A DNA stretch of 64,000 nt from Rhodosporidiobolus odoratus. Its lineage: Eukaryota > Basidiomycota > Microbotryomycetes > Sporidiobolales > Sporidiobolaceae. The stretch spans positions 372,001 through 436,000 of the forward strand of contig JAOANU010000008.1 in assembly GCA_034387635.1 (NCBI GenBank). The letters are read 5' to 3'. The notes below the pieces were generated by a model. The model saw only the letters and a list, made by a program, of their open reading frames with translations, was not told the DNA's origin and did not search any database. Of the stretch, positions 1 to 10,370 are shown piece after piece. Within the stretch, counting starts at the first letter, position 1; every line of letters starts with the position of its first letter. The position numbers and the translations under genes were made by a program.

Positions 1-1249
1 ACCTCAAGAAGTTCCTTGGCGGCCTGAACAAGCGAAGAGCGAGCGGTATGTCTTGACATGCCTCATATCGCCTCGGCCCAAGCTGACGGCTCTCCCACCT
101 CCAGGTGCTGCCCCGGACCCTCTCCGGGTCTCCCTCTCCGAAATCCGCACCTCTACCTCTCGCGGCAAGTGGTGGCTAGTCGGCGCCGCCTGGTCAGGTG
201 ATCCTCTCGCTGAAGCCGCCCAAGCTACCGAAGGTTTGGCGTTCAAGACGAAGGAGGCCCAAGGTGATGCGGAATTGGCGAGATTGGCGAGGAAGCAGGG
301 GATGAATACGGACATCAGGAAGGGTGTCTTTACGGTACTGATGAGCAGCGAGGTGCGTCTTTGTGTTTCTCGAAGTGCGACGACAGTCACTTACGCTGGT
401 TGACCTGCAGGATTACGTGGACGCTTGCGAGCGGCTCCTCCAGCTCGGTCTTTCCGACGTTCAGCAGCGCGAGATTGCTCGCGTGCTTCTACAGTGCTGT
501 GGTAACGTTAGTCTGTTCGAGTCCATCACTCGCCCGAAACCGTCGAACTTACCGTTTTCTCACGCGCACAGGAAAAGACATATAACCCTTACTACACGCT
601 TGTGGCTCATCGCCTCTGCACCAAGTCCCATTCCTTCCAGATCACCCTCCAATACTGTCTCTGGGACTTCCTCCGCGAGTTGGGCGAGAAGCAGGTCGGC
701 GGCGAGGAACTCGTCAAATCCCTGCAGGACGACCGGGGCGGAGCAGCCAGCGGCTCGAAGGTCTCTGAGCGCAAGATCGCCAACTTGGCCAAGTTCTACG
801 CTTGGTGCCTGGGAAAAGAAGCCCTTTCCATCATGGTTCTCAAGGTGCCGTTGTTAATCCTCGTTCTTCGCTCTTCGACGTTATACTAATCTCGCCACGT
901 CGTGCACTTGTAGCCGGTCCCCTTCGCCACGACCCGCGATCAAACCCTCTCCTGGCTCCGTCAACTCTTCCTCTACCTTCTCATCTCAACCCAAACCCCA
1001 TCTCCAGCGCTCGTCCTCCCAACCGCCACCACCCGCAAAGACCGCGAATCCATCGAACGAGTCTTTGTCAAAGCCGCAGCGCACGGTCAACTCATGAAGG
1101 GTTTGGGGTATTACCTCGAGGCGCATGGGTCGGAGTTGGTTCAGTGGGCTACCAAGCGGTTGGGAGAGAGGGAGGGTAAGACTGTCAAGTTTGGGGTTAA
1201 GGTCGCGGCGGAGACTCTGAGCGTGGGAGGGATTGTTGATATCCGATGA
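1..1249 (+). CDS. SGD1: NOM1/SGD1-like nucleolar MIF4G-MA3 protein, 3' part
   Basis: The gene enters from before base 1; only its C-terminal part is present. Exons read through introns at about 46-104, 353-410, 507-571 and 845-913, each with a GT donor and an AG acceptor that keep frame; the stop is TGA at 1247-1249. The product carries an MA3 domain: NTDIRKGVFTVLMSSEDYVD, then LLQLGLSDVQQREIARVLL, EKTYNPYYTLVAHRLC and QYCLWDFLRELGE. These strings are typical of the MA3 half of NOM1 (human) and Sgd1 (yeast), nucleolar proteins with an upstream MIF4G domain that are needed for 40S subunit biogenesis and can recruit the DEAH helicase Dhr1/DDX37. The MIF4G half must lie to the left of the window. 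Intron 3 could use GT at 502 or 507; only 507 (GTTAGT) keeps frame. Family assignment is strong; function is taken from the family. Confidence 0.85.
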
Positions 1250-2396
1250 AGGAGTGCAACTGATGTCTTTCTTGCTCATCTCCTGAATCGTGGCGCAAGG
1301 GCTGCTTGGGGGCTTTTGTTTGCTGTGTGGCTAGTTGAAGAGCAAATGCGAGCTCGAGGTGTCTTGTAAGCCGAGTCTCCCCGCAGCAAGGAGTGCCGAC
1401 GATGCTCGCAGGAAAACGAGATCACAATGGGGCCTGGGGTCCACGTCGACTCTCACTAAGCGAGAGGCTAGTCTCCAGAACGTACGCATACGCTGTGATC
1501 GATAGGCAGTCGTAAAGATCGAGAACTGACTGGGATTACCGAGGGAGAGGGGAAGAAGAAAGACACGGCTCGAAAGGAGCGCATGTCGTCTTGTTGTCCC
1601 TCGCCAAGCCTCCGCAACCCCGAGACTCCCGGCATGTCGGACATTCTCAACGTAGCGGTTTCGCCATCTTGCAAGTAATGCCGCGCGCTATCGCTGTTTG
1701 CTTCTAGGGGTCAGTACTGGTCAGTCCTCTCTTGACCTTTCTTCGCCAGTCCCCGCGCAGGCTTCGATGGCCCAACCGTGTCCTTCCAGCACGCCGCTCT
1801 GCGCGCGAAGAGACCACGTCAGAGACGCCGGGCAATGCCGCTGTCAGCACTCAGCCCGAGCTGAAAGCACGAGAGATAGCAGTTCTGGAAGAGGCGAGGA
1901 GACGAGAAGAAGTTCTCTGAAGAACGAAATCTCGGTACCAGAATGCGTTATTGGAAGCTTCATGAGTATCAGACGAGGCGAGAGAAAGGACTTGAGGGCA
2001 AGAAAGTATGGGTCTTGCGTTTTCTTCCCCTTTTTCCGCCGACCGCCGGGTCGGTCGGGGCTGTTCAGCCGTCTCCTCTGCGATTCCTGGCCGACGAGTA
2101 GACATCAACATCGACTGTATGCAGCAACGCATGAAGCAGCATGCACCTTCCCACTACGCGATTTGAGCGTTGCCTCACGCGCGTGTACGCAGTGATGAAC
2201 AGGACACAACCTACCTGGGAGCTGGGATTGAGAAGGTCATTCCGACTTCGAGAAGCCTGGCCCTCGAGCACGCCCGCTCGCGCTGATCGCGTGTATCGGG
2301 ACAACAGAGGCCCCAGAGCAAGCGATCACGGATCGGGGAGGGATCGCCGAAGGTAGCGAAAAGAGAGCCCGGCTGACAAGTTGGCAAAAGAAGAGC
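1250..2396. other. Intergenic, about 1.1 kb; one possible orphan exon
   Basis: No convincing gene. One plus-strand stretch, 1761-1920, follows a good acceptor (CCCCGCGCAG) and ends in TGA. It would encode a charged helical tail (ends ELKAREIAVLEEARRREEVL) and may be the last exon of a small gene whose 5' part I cannot reconstruct; the upstream ATG at 1634 would need a 33-nt intron. The rest looks non-coding. Confidence 0.4.
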
Positions 2397-2480
2397 GGGC
2401 CTAACCGGGGTTTGAACCCGGGACCTCCTCCAATCGGTGTTTAACCCTAAGAAGGAATCATGCCACTAGACCATCAGGCC
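2397..2480 (-). tRNA. tRNA-Pro (AGG anticodon) with 12-nt intron, copy 1
   Basis: Read on the minus strand the sequence folds as a tRNA. The acceptor stem is GGCCTGA/TTAGGCC (one G-U pair), the D arm starts TGGTCTAGTGGCATGAT, the anticodon stem is CCTTC/GGAGG, and the T arm is CCGGG-TTCAAAC-CCCGG. The loop reads TTAGGG, anticodon AGG, proline. A 12-nt insert (TTAAACACCGAT) sits at the canonical intron position after base 37, giving an 84-nt gene and a 72-nt body. The minus strand continues into TCTTCTTTTG, a Pol III terminator. An identical copy lies at 57214-57297 on the same strand. CCA is not encoded. Confidence 0.95.
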
Positions 2481-3033
2481 GCTTGTGATGACTTCGACCA
2501 AAGTAACATATATAAATGCTGACACCGCATTCTGTCAGCCGGTCGTCTCCACTGGTTCTGTTGAACCTCCTCCGTCATCTGTGACACGAATAGTCATATG
2601 GCTGACATCTGCTCGCTGGCACAGAAGCGCGTCCTCAGCTCCCGAGCGCGGTCAGGTCGATTTGCCTCATTGGCACCATGGGATGCCTCCGCTCCCTGAA
2701 AGTCCGGTGATTGTGAGTAAGATGCATACGGCGGCGACCACAAGGCAGGCTGTAGTGATCGAGCCAGGATCCAGGCAAGTAAGGCTGCACCCTGTCGAGC
2801 TGCAGAGCAGGAGATAGCGGGACTGGCAAAGTTAATACGCGCCGAGCAGGTAGCGCCATGCTCTGCGGCACGACCGCGCGAGGAGGCAGAGACGCGACTT
2901 GCACAACAACACGATACAGCAAAAAAAGACTGCGCAAGGAAGGTCAGCAAGAGAAGCGGCGAAAAAAGAAACGCTCGCAGATGCACCAAGCAGAGGTTGC
3001 TGCACTCAAACCTAGAGATGCCGCGCTGCCAGC
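2481..3033. other. Intergenic, no gene seen
   Basis: Upstream flank of the tRNA and downstream flank of CENP-X. Open frames here are short and show no domain or splice logic. The first 35 bases next to the tRNA are shared with the second tRNA copy. Confidence 0.5.
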
Positions 3034-3512
3034 TCAAAAGTCGAGCAGCAGCCCGGCTAACACCTTCTCGAGGTGCTTGGTCTGCAAGGTGGGGTAAGGT
3101 CAACTGAGCCGCAGTGCCTGCACAGAGATGGCAGACGGCGAACCTCGAGCAAGTCCACCTCGGCACCGTCTTCCTTCTCTTTCTGAGCGATTTCTGCCGC
3201 ACGATGAATGGCTTCCGTTGCAAATATGCGGAGGTATTCGGCGGAGAGATGGAGTGCGGGCGCGCTGACTGCGAGTTTGTCGAATGTCGAGGAGGAGGTG
3301 GGGGTAGAAAATTGAGCAGGGGTTGCGCGCGTCCAGCTGGCGAGCGCGACACTCACTGCGCGTGTTCTGTTCGATGACCAGGCGGAAGATCTCTTTGACG
3401 GTAGCCTAAGTGGGGGAGACGCGTCGAGATGAGTCGACGAGCTGGAACACCAGACATGGGCAACGCGCACCTGCTTGATCTGGGGATGCTCTGCTGATAC
3501 TTCGTCTGCCAT
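3034..3512 (-). CDS. MHF2: Centromere protein X (CENP-X / MHF2), histone-fold protein
   Basis: Four exons (3512-3471, 3405-3357, 3268-3144, 3081-3034) give an 87-residue protein from ATG at 3512 to TGA at 3034. It begins MADEVSAEHPQIKQ, continues ATVKEIFRLVIEQNTR and ISAPALHLSAEYLRIFATEA, and ends TKHLEKVLAGLLLDF. The ending is the hallmark of CENP-X (human: QLEKVLPQLLLDF), and the length fits the family (about 80 residues). CENP-X pairs with CENP-S (MHF1) to form a histone-fold tetramer that joins the inner kinetochore and acts with FANCM-type helicases at stalled forks. Small fungal CENP-X genes are often missed because of their exons. It shares a 110-bp divergent promoter with the DBP4 gene. 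Identity follows from the sequence; role is from the family. Confidence 0.9.
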
Positions 3513-3622
3513 GCTCCGCCTCTTGCAGGCTTAGTCTCGTGAGGTTGAATGTGGAGGCGGTGCGATGAGCTTGAAGTTCGCCTCGCATCTCTCGACTTCC
3601 ATCGCTACTCTCGAACCTTGCG
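3513..3622. promoter_or_regulatory. Shared divergent promoter, CENP-X / DBP4
   Basis: Only 110 bp separate the two ATGs (3512 minus, 3623 plus). The segment is pyrimidine-rich near the plus start and must hold both core promoters and leaders. No TATA box is evident. That it is a shared promoter is inferred from spacing. Confidence 0.55.
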
Positions 3623-6617
3623 ATGGCTGCCCAGACTAGCGCTGCAAGACCGAGTAAAGGCAAAGGCACGACTAAGCAAGGCTCTCGCCCTGCCAAGAAG
3701 GTCAGCGATCGAGCAGAGCTGGACGCACTTCAAGCGGCGGTAGATGCCTTCGTACGTCTCCCGTATCTTCTTGCAGCTCGAGCTGAGCTCACGAACTTGA
3801 TCTAAACACAGGAAACTGCCGACTCGAATGACTTCTCCGACCTACCCCTCTCCCGCCAAACTCTCACCGGCCTCAAATCCGCCTACTACACTTCCATGAC
3901 AGACATTCAGCAGAAGGCGGTACCCCTCGCGCTGAAAGGAAAGGATGTGCTCGGCGCAGCGCGGACAGGCAGCGGCAAGACGCTCGCTTTCCTCATCCCC
4001 GTTCTCGAGGTCTTGCTCAGGAAAAGGTGGGGCCCGCAGGATGGCCTCGGAGCGTTGGTGATCAGTCCCACGCGCGAGCTGGTGCGTTTCCAAGCTCCTT
4101 CTATCCTTCCCTGCCCTCGCGCTGAACCGCTTCCTTTGTCCAGGCTGTCCAAATATTCGAGGTCCTTCGCAAGATCGGGCACCAGCATCAGTTCTCTGCG
4201 GGTCTGGTCATTGGAGGAAAGAACTTGAAGGATGAACAGGACCGCTTGTCGCGAATGAACATCCTGGTCGCGACCCCTGGGCGTCTACTTCAGCACATGG
4301 ACCAAACCCTTGGTTTCGAGTGTGACCACCTGCAAATGCTCGGTCCGTCAAACTTGTTCCGCTGGTCATGGCCGATACTGACCTGCGTCTGCTCACAGTG
4401 CTCGACGAAGCCGATCGCATCCTCGACATGGGTTTCTCCGCTTCTCTCAACGCCATCGTCGCCAACCTTCCCAAATCCCGCCAAACCCTACTCTTCTCTG
4501 CTACTCAGACCAAATCTGTGAAAGACCTCGCGCGCCTGTCGTTGAAGGACCCAGAGTACGTCGGCGTTCGAGAGGCGGATCTGTCAGCTGGGAAAGGCAA
4601 GGGTAAGGGCAAGGCGGAAGAGGGAGACGAGGAGCAGGATGCGGAGGAGGTACCGAAGAACCTCGAGCAGCACTACATGATCGTCGACCTCCCGGCGAAG
4701 TTGGACGTCCTGTGGAGCTTTATCAAGACGCACCTTTTCACGAAGACTATCGTGTTCCTTTCGAGCGGGAAGCAGGTCCGTCTGTGCTGTCGTCTCACTG
4801 TGCGCTATCTACTTACTGTTCACCGCTGCGCAGGTTCGCTTCGTATACGAGAACTTCCGACACATGCGTCCCGGTGTACCGCTCATGCACATGCACGGCA
4901 AGCAGAAGCAGATGCAACGCCTAGAGATCTACCAGCGCTTCCTCTCTTCGAAGCATGCCATCCTCTTTGCGACAGACGTTGCCGCTCGTGGACTCGACTT
5001 TCCTGCCGTCGACTGGGTGGTACAGGTCGACGCACCCGAAGACGTCGAAACGTATATTCACCGCGTAGGTCGAACGGCGCGGTATCAGGCGAAGGGTAAA
5101 GCGCTGCTGTTTTTGCTGCCGAGCGAAGAAGCGGGAATGATCAAGCGGTTTGAGGCGAAGAAGATGGATGTGAACAAGATCAAGGCGAACGAGAAGAAGA
5201 AGCAGTCAATTCGGGGTCAGCTGCAGAGTGCTGCTTTCCAGTACCCGGAGATCAAGTTTTTGGCGCAACGGGTATGTCGTACCGCATCGTTGTCAGCCCT
5301 TCCGTCCCTGCTCACTTGTGGTATTCTCTGCAGGCCTTCATCTCCTACGTCCGCTCGATCCACCTTCAAAAGGACAAATCCATCTTCAAGCTCGACGACC
5401 TCCCCCTCGAGGAGTTTGCCGCTGCGCTCGGTCTCGCGGGTGCGCCAAAGATCAAGTTCAACACGAAGCAGCAAGCGAGTGCGGCGAAGAACAAAATCAG
5501 GCAGGTTGAGGATATCAGGAAGGAGATGGCGGAGAAGAGCGAGGACGGGAGTGAGGAGGAAGAGAGTGGAGAAGGCAGTGAGGGCGACGATAGCGATGAG
5601 GAGAGCGGAGAGGAGAGCGGAGAGGAGAGCGAGGGAGAGGTGGGTGCTGTGGCGGGACCTTCGTCAGCAGGGGCGGACGAGGCCGAGGAAGACGTGCGTC
5701 CGGAGCTTTCCGTTGCTTTCCGTATCAGGACTAACCGCTCACTACGCTTCACAGGCCAAGTCGAAGGGCGTCAAGACGAAGTACGACCGCATGTTTGCTC
5801 GCAAATCCCAAACGATCCTTTCCGACCACTACAACAAGCTCATCGACCGAGACGACGCCGAAGCCTCGACCTCCGACCTCCTCGGCGGTGTGGCAGCAGG
5901 AGGCGACGACGAAGAAGACTTTATCACCCTGAAGCGACGAGACCACACCCTTGACGAGTCCGCCCTGCCCGCATCAAGCTTCGTGTCCAAGCGCAAGCTC
6001 AAGATGGGCCAGAGCAAAAAGGCAATGCTCTCCACAAAGGGCAACCCCAACAAGCTCGTCTTTGACGATGAAGGCGAGGGCCATGCGATCTATGAGCTGG
6101 GAGATGAGGAGGACTTTGCGGCGCTCGGGGATGCCGAGAACCTGAGGAAGGAGTTTGTCGAGAAGGAGAAAGCCGCCTTGAGTAAACAGGACGTATTGGA
6201 CAAGGAAAGGCAGAAGGAGAAGAAGAGGGACAGGAAGAGGAAGAGGAAGGATGCCGAAAGTGTGGTGCGTTACTTCCCTCCGATCTCAGCCTGCAATTGG
6301 GACATCACTGACACCGACCATGATATGTGTAGGACGATGGCAACGGCGAGGGCTTCGACTTTGACCCGACAGACGAGATCGTCGAGCCCGACTTTTCCGG
6401 CATCGACATCCCCTCAGGATCCGAAGATGCCTTCGACCCGCGCCACGCCGACCGAGACGACGACAGCGATGAAGCTCCGCGGGAACGGGCTGCGCGAGCA
6501 CCGGTGCACAAAAAGCAGCGTCGGGCGCGGTTCGAGGAAGAGCACGAGGAACACGCGCCGAAGCAGCCCAAGATTGATCTGGAGGCGTTGGCGCTGCAGG
6601 CTCTTGCACGGAGGTAG
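3623..6617 (+). CDS. DBP4: ATP-dependent RNA helicase DBP4 (DDX10 / Hca4)
   Basis: Nine exons run from ATG 3623 to TAG 6615-6617; introns at 3752-3811, 4082-4143, 4343-4398, 4776-4833, 5272-5333, 5694-5754 and 6265-6332 restore one long frame. DEAD-box motifs appear in order: Q-motif region [14 protein letters not shown], motif [18 protein letters not shown], motif [14 protein letters not shown], motif [18 protein letters not shown] and motif [15 protein letters not shown]. After the core come [19 protein letters not shown] and [19 protein letters not shown], typical of the DBP4/DDX10 group, and then a long acidic and lysine-rich tail with [23 protein letters not shown]4 helps release U14 snoRNA from pre-ribosomes during early 18S processing in the nucleolus. 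The gene is complete. It converges on RED with 166 bp between stops. Confidence 0.95.
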
Positions 6618-6783
6618 GCGGGGTACGAATGTTTGCGTGGGATTTGGCGGGTACAGAGGTTGTTGTAATACTCTATCCTCGAAGGCCAGGCGGAATGAGC
6701 AGCAATTTCACCGCGACTTGGGTCTGCAATCGAGACACCACGGCTGGCGAGCAAAGCTATGTCACATCTATGGGAGCTGTCCG

Positions 6784-8531
6784 CTACTCGTTTCCTTCTG
6801 CTGCGCCGCTCTTCCCTTCCTTCTTTGCTAAATGGTTCATCATCTCCTGATATTCCTTATTCGACTTGTCGGCCTCCGTCATGTTCTTCTCCCTTAGCTC
6901 TCGCTTCTCTGCAGCCTTCGCCTGGTATTTGGCCTTCTTGGCTTTTCGCTGATCCTCCTCCTCTGCTGCCTTGTCCAGCTCCAACAGCTCCTTCACGCTT
7001 GGCCCGCCACCGCTGAGCCCCTGCAGGCGCATAGGGACGTCTTCCTCGTCCTCGCTGTCTCCTCCGTCCCCGTCCCCGCCGCTTCGTCGCCTGGACGACC
7101 CAGAAGACGAGGAGGCAGCATTGGCGGCAGCCTGCTTCGCCGCGAGGTCGGTAACAGCTGAAGGAGCCGTCGAGACCGGCTCATTCGCGTCCTCGTCGTC
7201 GTCAAAGTATTTCCGCTTGAATGACGTACCGGCGGTGAATGGAGAGAGATCTGCAGGAGGAGCAGGCGATGGAGGCTTGGATGCTGCGCTGTCGGAATCG
7301 GAGTCGCTGTCGAGTCCTTGATAGTCGCCGGCTCCGCCGAAGATATCGTCATCGTCCTCGTCGTCAGCTTCGATCGGTGCCCCCGGTGGCCCAGCCGAAG
7401 GCGATGGGTTAGTGGGCTGCGGTGAGGAAATTTTGACAGGGGCGGTGGCTGTATCGGCAGCCGCGGTGGGGGCGACGACCTTCTTCTTTTTCCGCTTCTT
7501 CTTCTCCCCTTCTGCAGGCTGAGATGCGACCTTCTTCCACCCGTTCCCGAGCGGTGCGGGTTGCTCCTTCCCTTTGCCCTTGTCTGGTCCGCCTCCTCCA
7601 AGTGGTTTGAACCGCGAGTCCTTCTTTTCCGCCGATTCTTCCTTCTCAATCGTCGGCGCACCACCCGCTCGCATAGCCTTGAGCTCGGCCAGCAACTCGT
7701 CCCTCGACTTGCCCTTCTTCTTCTGCATCTTGCTGTTGTCCACCGGCTCAGCAGCAGCCCCAGTCGAGGCACCCGTCGACGGGCCAGCTTTCATCGCTCG
7801 ATCGAGTTCATCCTCGACGTCTTCCAGCGCTGCTTCGGCTTGTTTGGCCTGGTCGTGTTTCATGCGTTCGAGGAGGGACATGTCGAGACCTTTGACGAGG
7901 ATGGAGTGTTGAGCGTCTCCTCCCTGTCAAGGATGGAAGGTTTCGAGAGGACGGATCAGCCAAGGGCAAGGGAAGGTGGGCTTTGGCAACGAAAGGGCGC
8001 ACGAGGTATTGCATTTGCTTCTCAAAAGTTTCGCGGTCGACGTCTTCGCGTTCGGAGCGGGTGCGGAAGTCCTGCGCGAAGCCAAAGAAGCAGAAAGCGA
8101 GAGGAGAGAGTCGACGACGCACGCCACGCAGGGCCGGATCAGCCGTCTCCCTTGTCGTGTCGCGGGCAGGCGAGACGGGGCGTACCTCGAGCAGCTTTTC
8201 AGCCTCAGCAAAGTCACCGTCCTTGCCCAGCCTTCGTTCCGCCGCCCGATCCCGGTACACGCTACCGTCTGGAGCCTTCTTGGGCTTGTAGTCCTTCTTT
8301 GGCTTGCGGGGTTTGAAGTCGGTGGCTTTGCCGGCTGGCAATGATCTGTTGCGAGAAGGCAAGCGGAAAGGGTGAGCTAAGGAGACAGGAGGAAAAGGGA
8401 AAAGGGTCCGAGAGGAGGACTTGCGGTTTCGGGGCGGGTGCGCCAAAGCGGGAGCGGGGCTGCGAGGTGGTTGATGTTGAGGTTGAGGCTGCGGGCGTCT
8501 GTAAGAGCTGTCGGAAAGCGTCTTGATCCAT
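6784..8531 (-). CDS. RED/IK family spliceosomal protein
   Basis: Four exons on minus: 8531-8425, 8345-8186, 8071-8003 and 7923-6784. The protein begins MDQDAFRQLLQTP, then DFKPRKPKKDYKPKKAPDGS and VYRDRAAERRLGKDGDFAEA, continues REDVDRETFEKQMQYLGGDA and QHSILVKGLDMSLLERMKHD, and has a low-complexity Lys/Glu/Ser-rich C-terminal half. The YRDRA...ERR and LGGD..H..LVKGLD strings are the signature of the RED N-terminal domain (IK cytokine). RED works with SMU1 in the spliceosomal B complex to support activation and short-intron splicing. Intron 1 (8424-8346) has a GC-AG boundary with donor GCAAGT; a GT donor three bases on would put the next exon out of frame. The C-terminal RED motif is less clear than the N-terminal one. 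Family assignment is good. Confidence 0.85.
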
Positions 8532-8755
8532 GATGGCGGCAAGAGCAATCCGTTGCGAGGTGGATTGAAGTGGAGGAAGAAGGCGAGATGGGCAGCTGGG
8601 CTGGGAGTAGCTGTGGGAGCAGCGTGAGGTGCTAAAGTAGGGTAATAGAGTATGTAACAGCTTGTAAGCGAGTGCAGGTGTGGTCCAACCCTGATTTCAT
8701 CTCTCAGTTTCCCCCTCTTCCACCACCTTCACTTCCTGTATACACACTCTACAAC
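8532..8755. promoter_or_regulatory. Shared divergent promoter, RED / tropomyosin
   Basis: 224 bp between the two start codons. The plus-strand side has the long CT-rich leader seen before many starts in this window (TTTCCCCCTCTTCCACCACC). Promoter role is inferred from position. Confidence 0.45.
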
Positions 8756-10012
8756 ATGGTAAGCAGCTCAGCCTATTTCACACTGACTGGACAGCCAGCT
8801 TACATCCACTTCGACGCCCACAGGACAAGATCAAAGAGGTAACTTGGTTCTCCGACTTTCCCCTCCTCGCTCCACCTCATCCACTTGAAACTAATCCCTC
8901 TCCCCCTATCTCGATTTGCAGCGCCTTGCCTCCCTCCGTGCTGAAGCAGATGCCAACGCACAACGCGCAGAAGAGTGAGCCGAACCTTCCCTGCGCCTCT
9001 TCACCTCGACCCGACCTCACCAGCGTCAGCGCTGGCTCCTCTCCCGATGTCCAGCTTGTCTGTCCGCCTCACTCGCGCTCGTCAAGTTGGAGGATTCCAA
9101 GAGGACTTGGAAAACCCGCAGCGTGACTAGGGGGCGCCGGGAACACGGCACGGTCAAACCGGCGTGGTGCAGACGACAAGTGGAGCTGTCAATTCCGCGC
9201 TTCAGGTCCGCTAAACCCGGAAGCTGGCGTCGGAACAAGCGATTGCGCAATCGTCAGCATCGTGCCCCCCCTCGCTTGCGGCGACGGAAGATTGTCATGC
9301 CCCCCCCCCCCCCCCCCCCCCCCACCTGTCCTTTCAGCCTCATCCTTTCTATCCCGCGCGACTCCCAGCAACTTCTTCATGCTCTGTGACGCTTGCTGAC
9401 CTCTACTGCGCTCACACAGTGCCGAAGCACAGAACAAGAAGCTCGACCACGAGCTGATGCAAAAAGATCAAGAAATCGTCTCGCTCACCCACAAGATTGC
9501 CAACCTCGAAGCTGACCTCGACAAGGCCGAGTCCAAGTTGTCGGAAGCCAAGGGGGCCAAGGATGAGGAGGAGAGTCACCGCTCGACCAGTGAGACGTTG
9601 CAGCGCAAGGTTTCTCTGCTGGAGAGTGAGTTGGATAATGCTGAGAAGCAGTTGAGGGAGACGACCGACAAGTGCGCCGCTCCTCTTTTCTTCCGCCACT
9701 TTGCGCAGAACTGACTCAACATGATCTCGCCCCTCTTGCAAATTCCATCCCACTGGTTGCTCGTCGCGTAGGCTCCGGCAAGTCGATGTCAAGGCTGAGC
9801 ACTTTGAGCGCCAGGTCACGCGGGTTGAATCAGAGAGGGACTCTTGGGAGAAGAAGTACGAAGAGGCCAACGAGAAGTACAACGCGAGCAAGAGGGAGTT
9901 GGAGGAGGTGCGTTTTCCTCCTTCTGTTTCCTCGCCTTTGTCCGTCTCTCGGGCACTGATTCATCTCGTCTGTGCGCACGAACAGGTCGTCCAAGCGATG
10001 GAGTCGATCTGA
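8756..10012 (+). CDS. Tropomyosin
   Basis: Six exons: 8756-8758 (only the ATG), 8824-8838 (15 nt), 8922-8974, 9420-9671, 9772-9907 and 9986-10012, joining to 161 residues exactly, the usual length of short fungal tropomyosins. The protein starts MDKIKERLASLRAEADANAQ, has the heptad coiled coil throughout (QNKKLDHELMQKDQEIVSL, KIANLEADLDKAESKLSEA, DVKAEHFERQVTRVESERD) and ends ELEEVVQAMESI. Tropomyosin dimers polymerise along formin-made actin cables and rings and guide myosin V and cytokinesis. The first intron follows the start codon directly, so correct translation depends on splicing. Intron 3 (8975-9419, 445 nt) is far longer than its neighbours and holds a run of 23 C residues at 9301-9323. 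Identity is secure. Confidence 0.95.
9301..9323 (+). repeat. Poly-C tract (C23) inside tropomyosin intron 3
   Basis: Twenty-three uninterrupted C residues on the plus strand. Length may be assembly-dependent. Confidence 0.95.
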
Positions 10013-10370
10013 TCTTCCCTGCCTTCCTTTCTTCCGTCTTTCCCCTCTGTGCCGTTCTCCATGCTTTTTCCCCCCATCCGTTTCAACATAGTCGCAAATC
10101 CGTCTTCTGCCGTCACCATCCTCACCATCGCTGTGTAAACCTTGCCGTCGATCAATCTTTTCCCTCACGCTCTCTTGTCTCGAGACGACAGCCGGAAGAG
10201 AAAAAAAAAAACTCGAATACGTTCGGCCGAGTGAGCATAGCTACGTGACTAAGTATGGGAATCTACGCAAGGCCAAAGAACAATACGATCAAGGAAAGCG
10301 AGTCAAACGCGACAGGCGGGGGCTGTCGCACTGCTCGAGGGGTGGGGTAACAAAGTTGATCGCGCGCTCG
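10013..10370. other. Convergent 3' intergenic region
   Basis: Space between the tropomyosin stop and the thioredoxin-like stop. It is pyrimidine-rich, then has an 11-nt A run at 10201. No coding evidence; it probably holds both 3' UTRs. Confidence 0.5.

Noticed and set aside
1634..1920. Small plus-strand gene starting at 1634
   Set aside because: It would need a 33-nt intron, shorter than any supported intron here; only its possible last exon is noted.
9000..9240. Alternative tropomyosin exon within intron 3
   Set aside because: Open frames there lack heptad character and have no acceptor/donor pair that keeps the coiled coil in phase.
10201..10211. A11 run as a retroposon poly(A) tail
   Set aside because: No element, target-site duplication or second end nearby.
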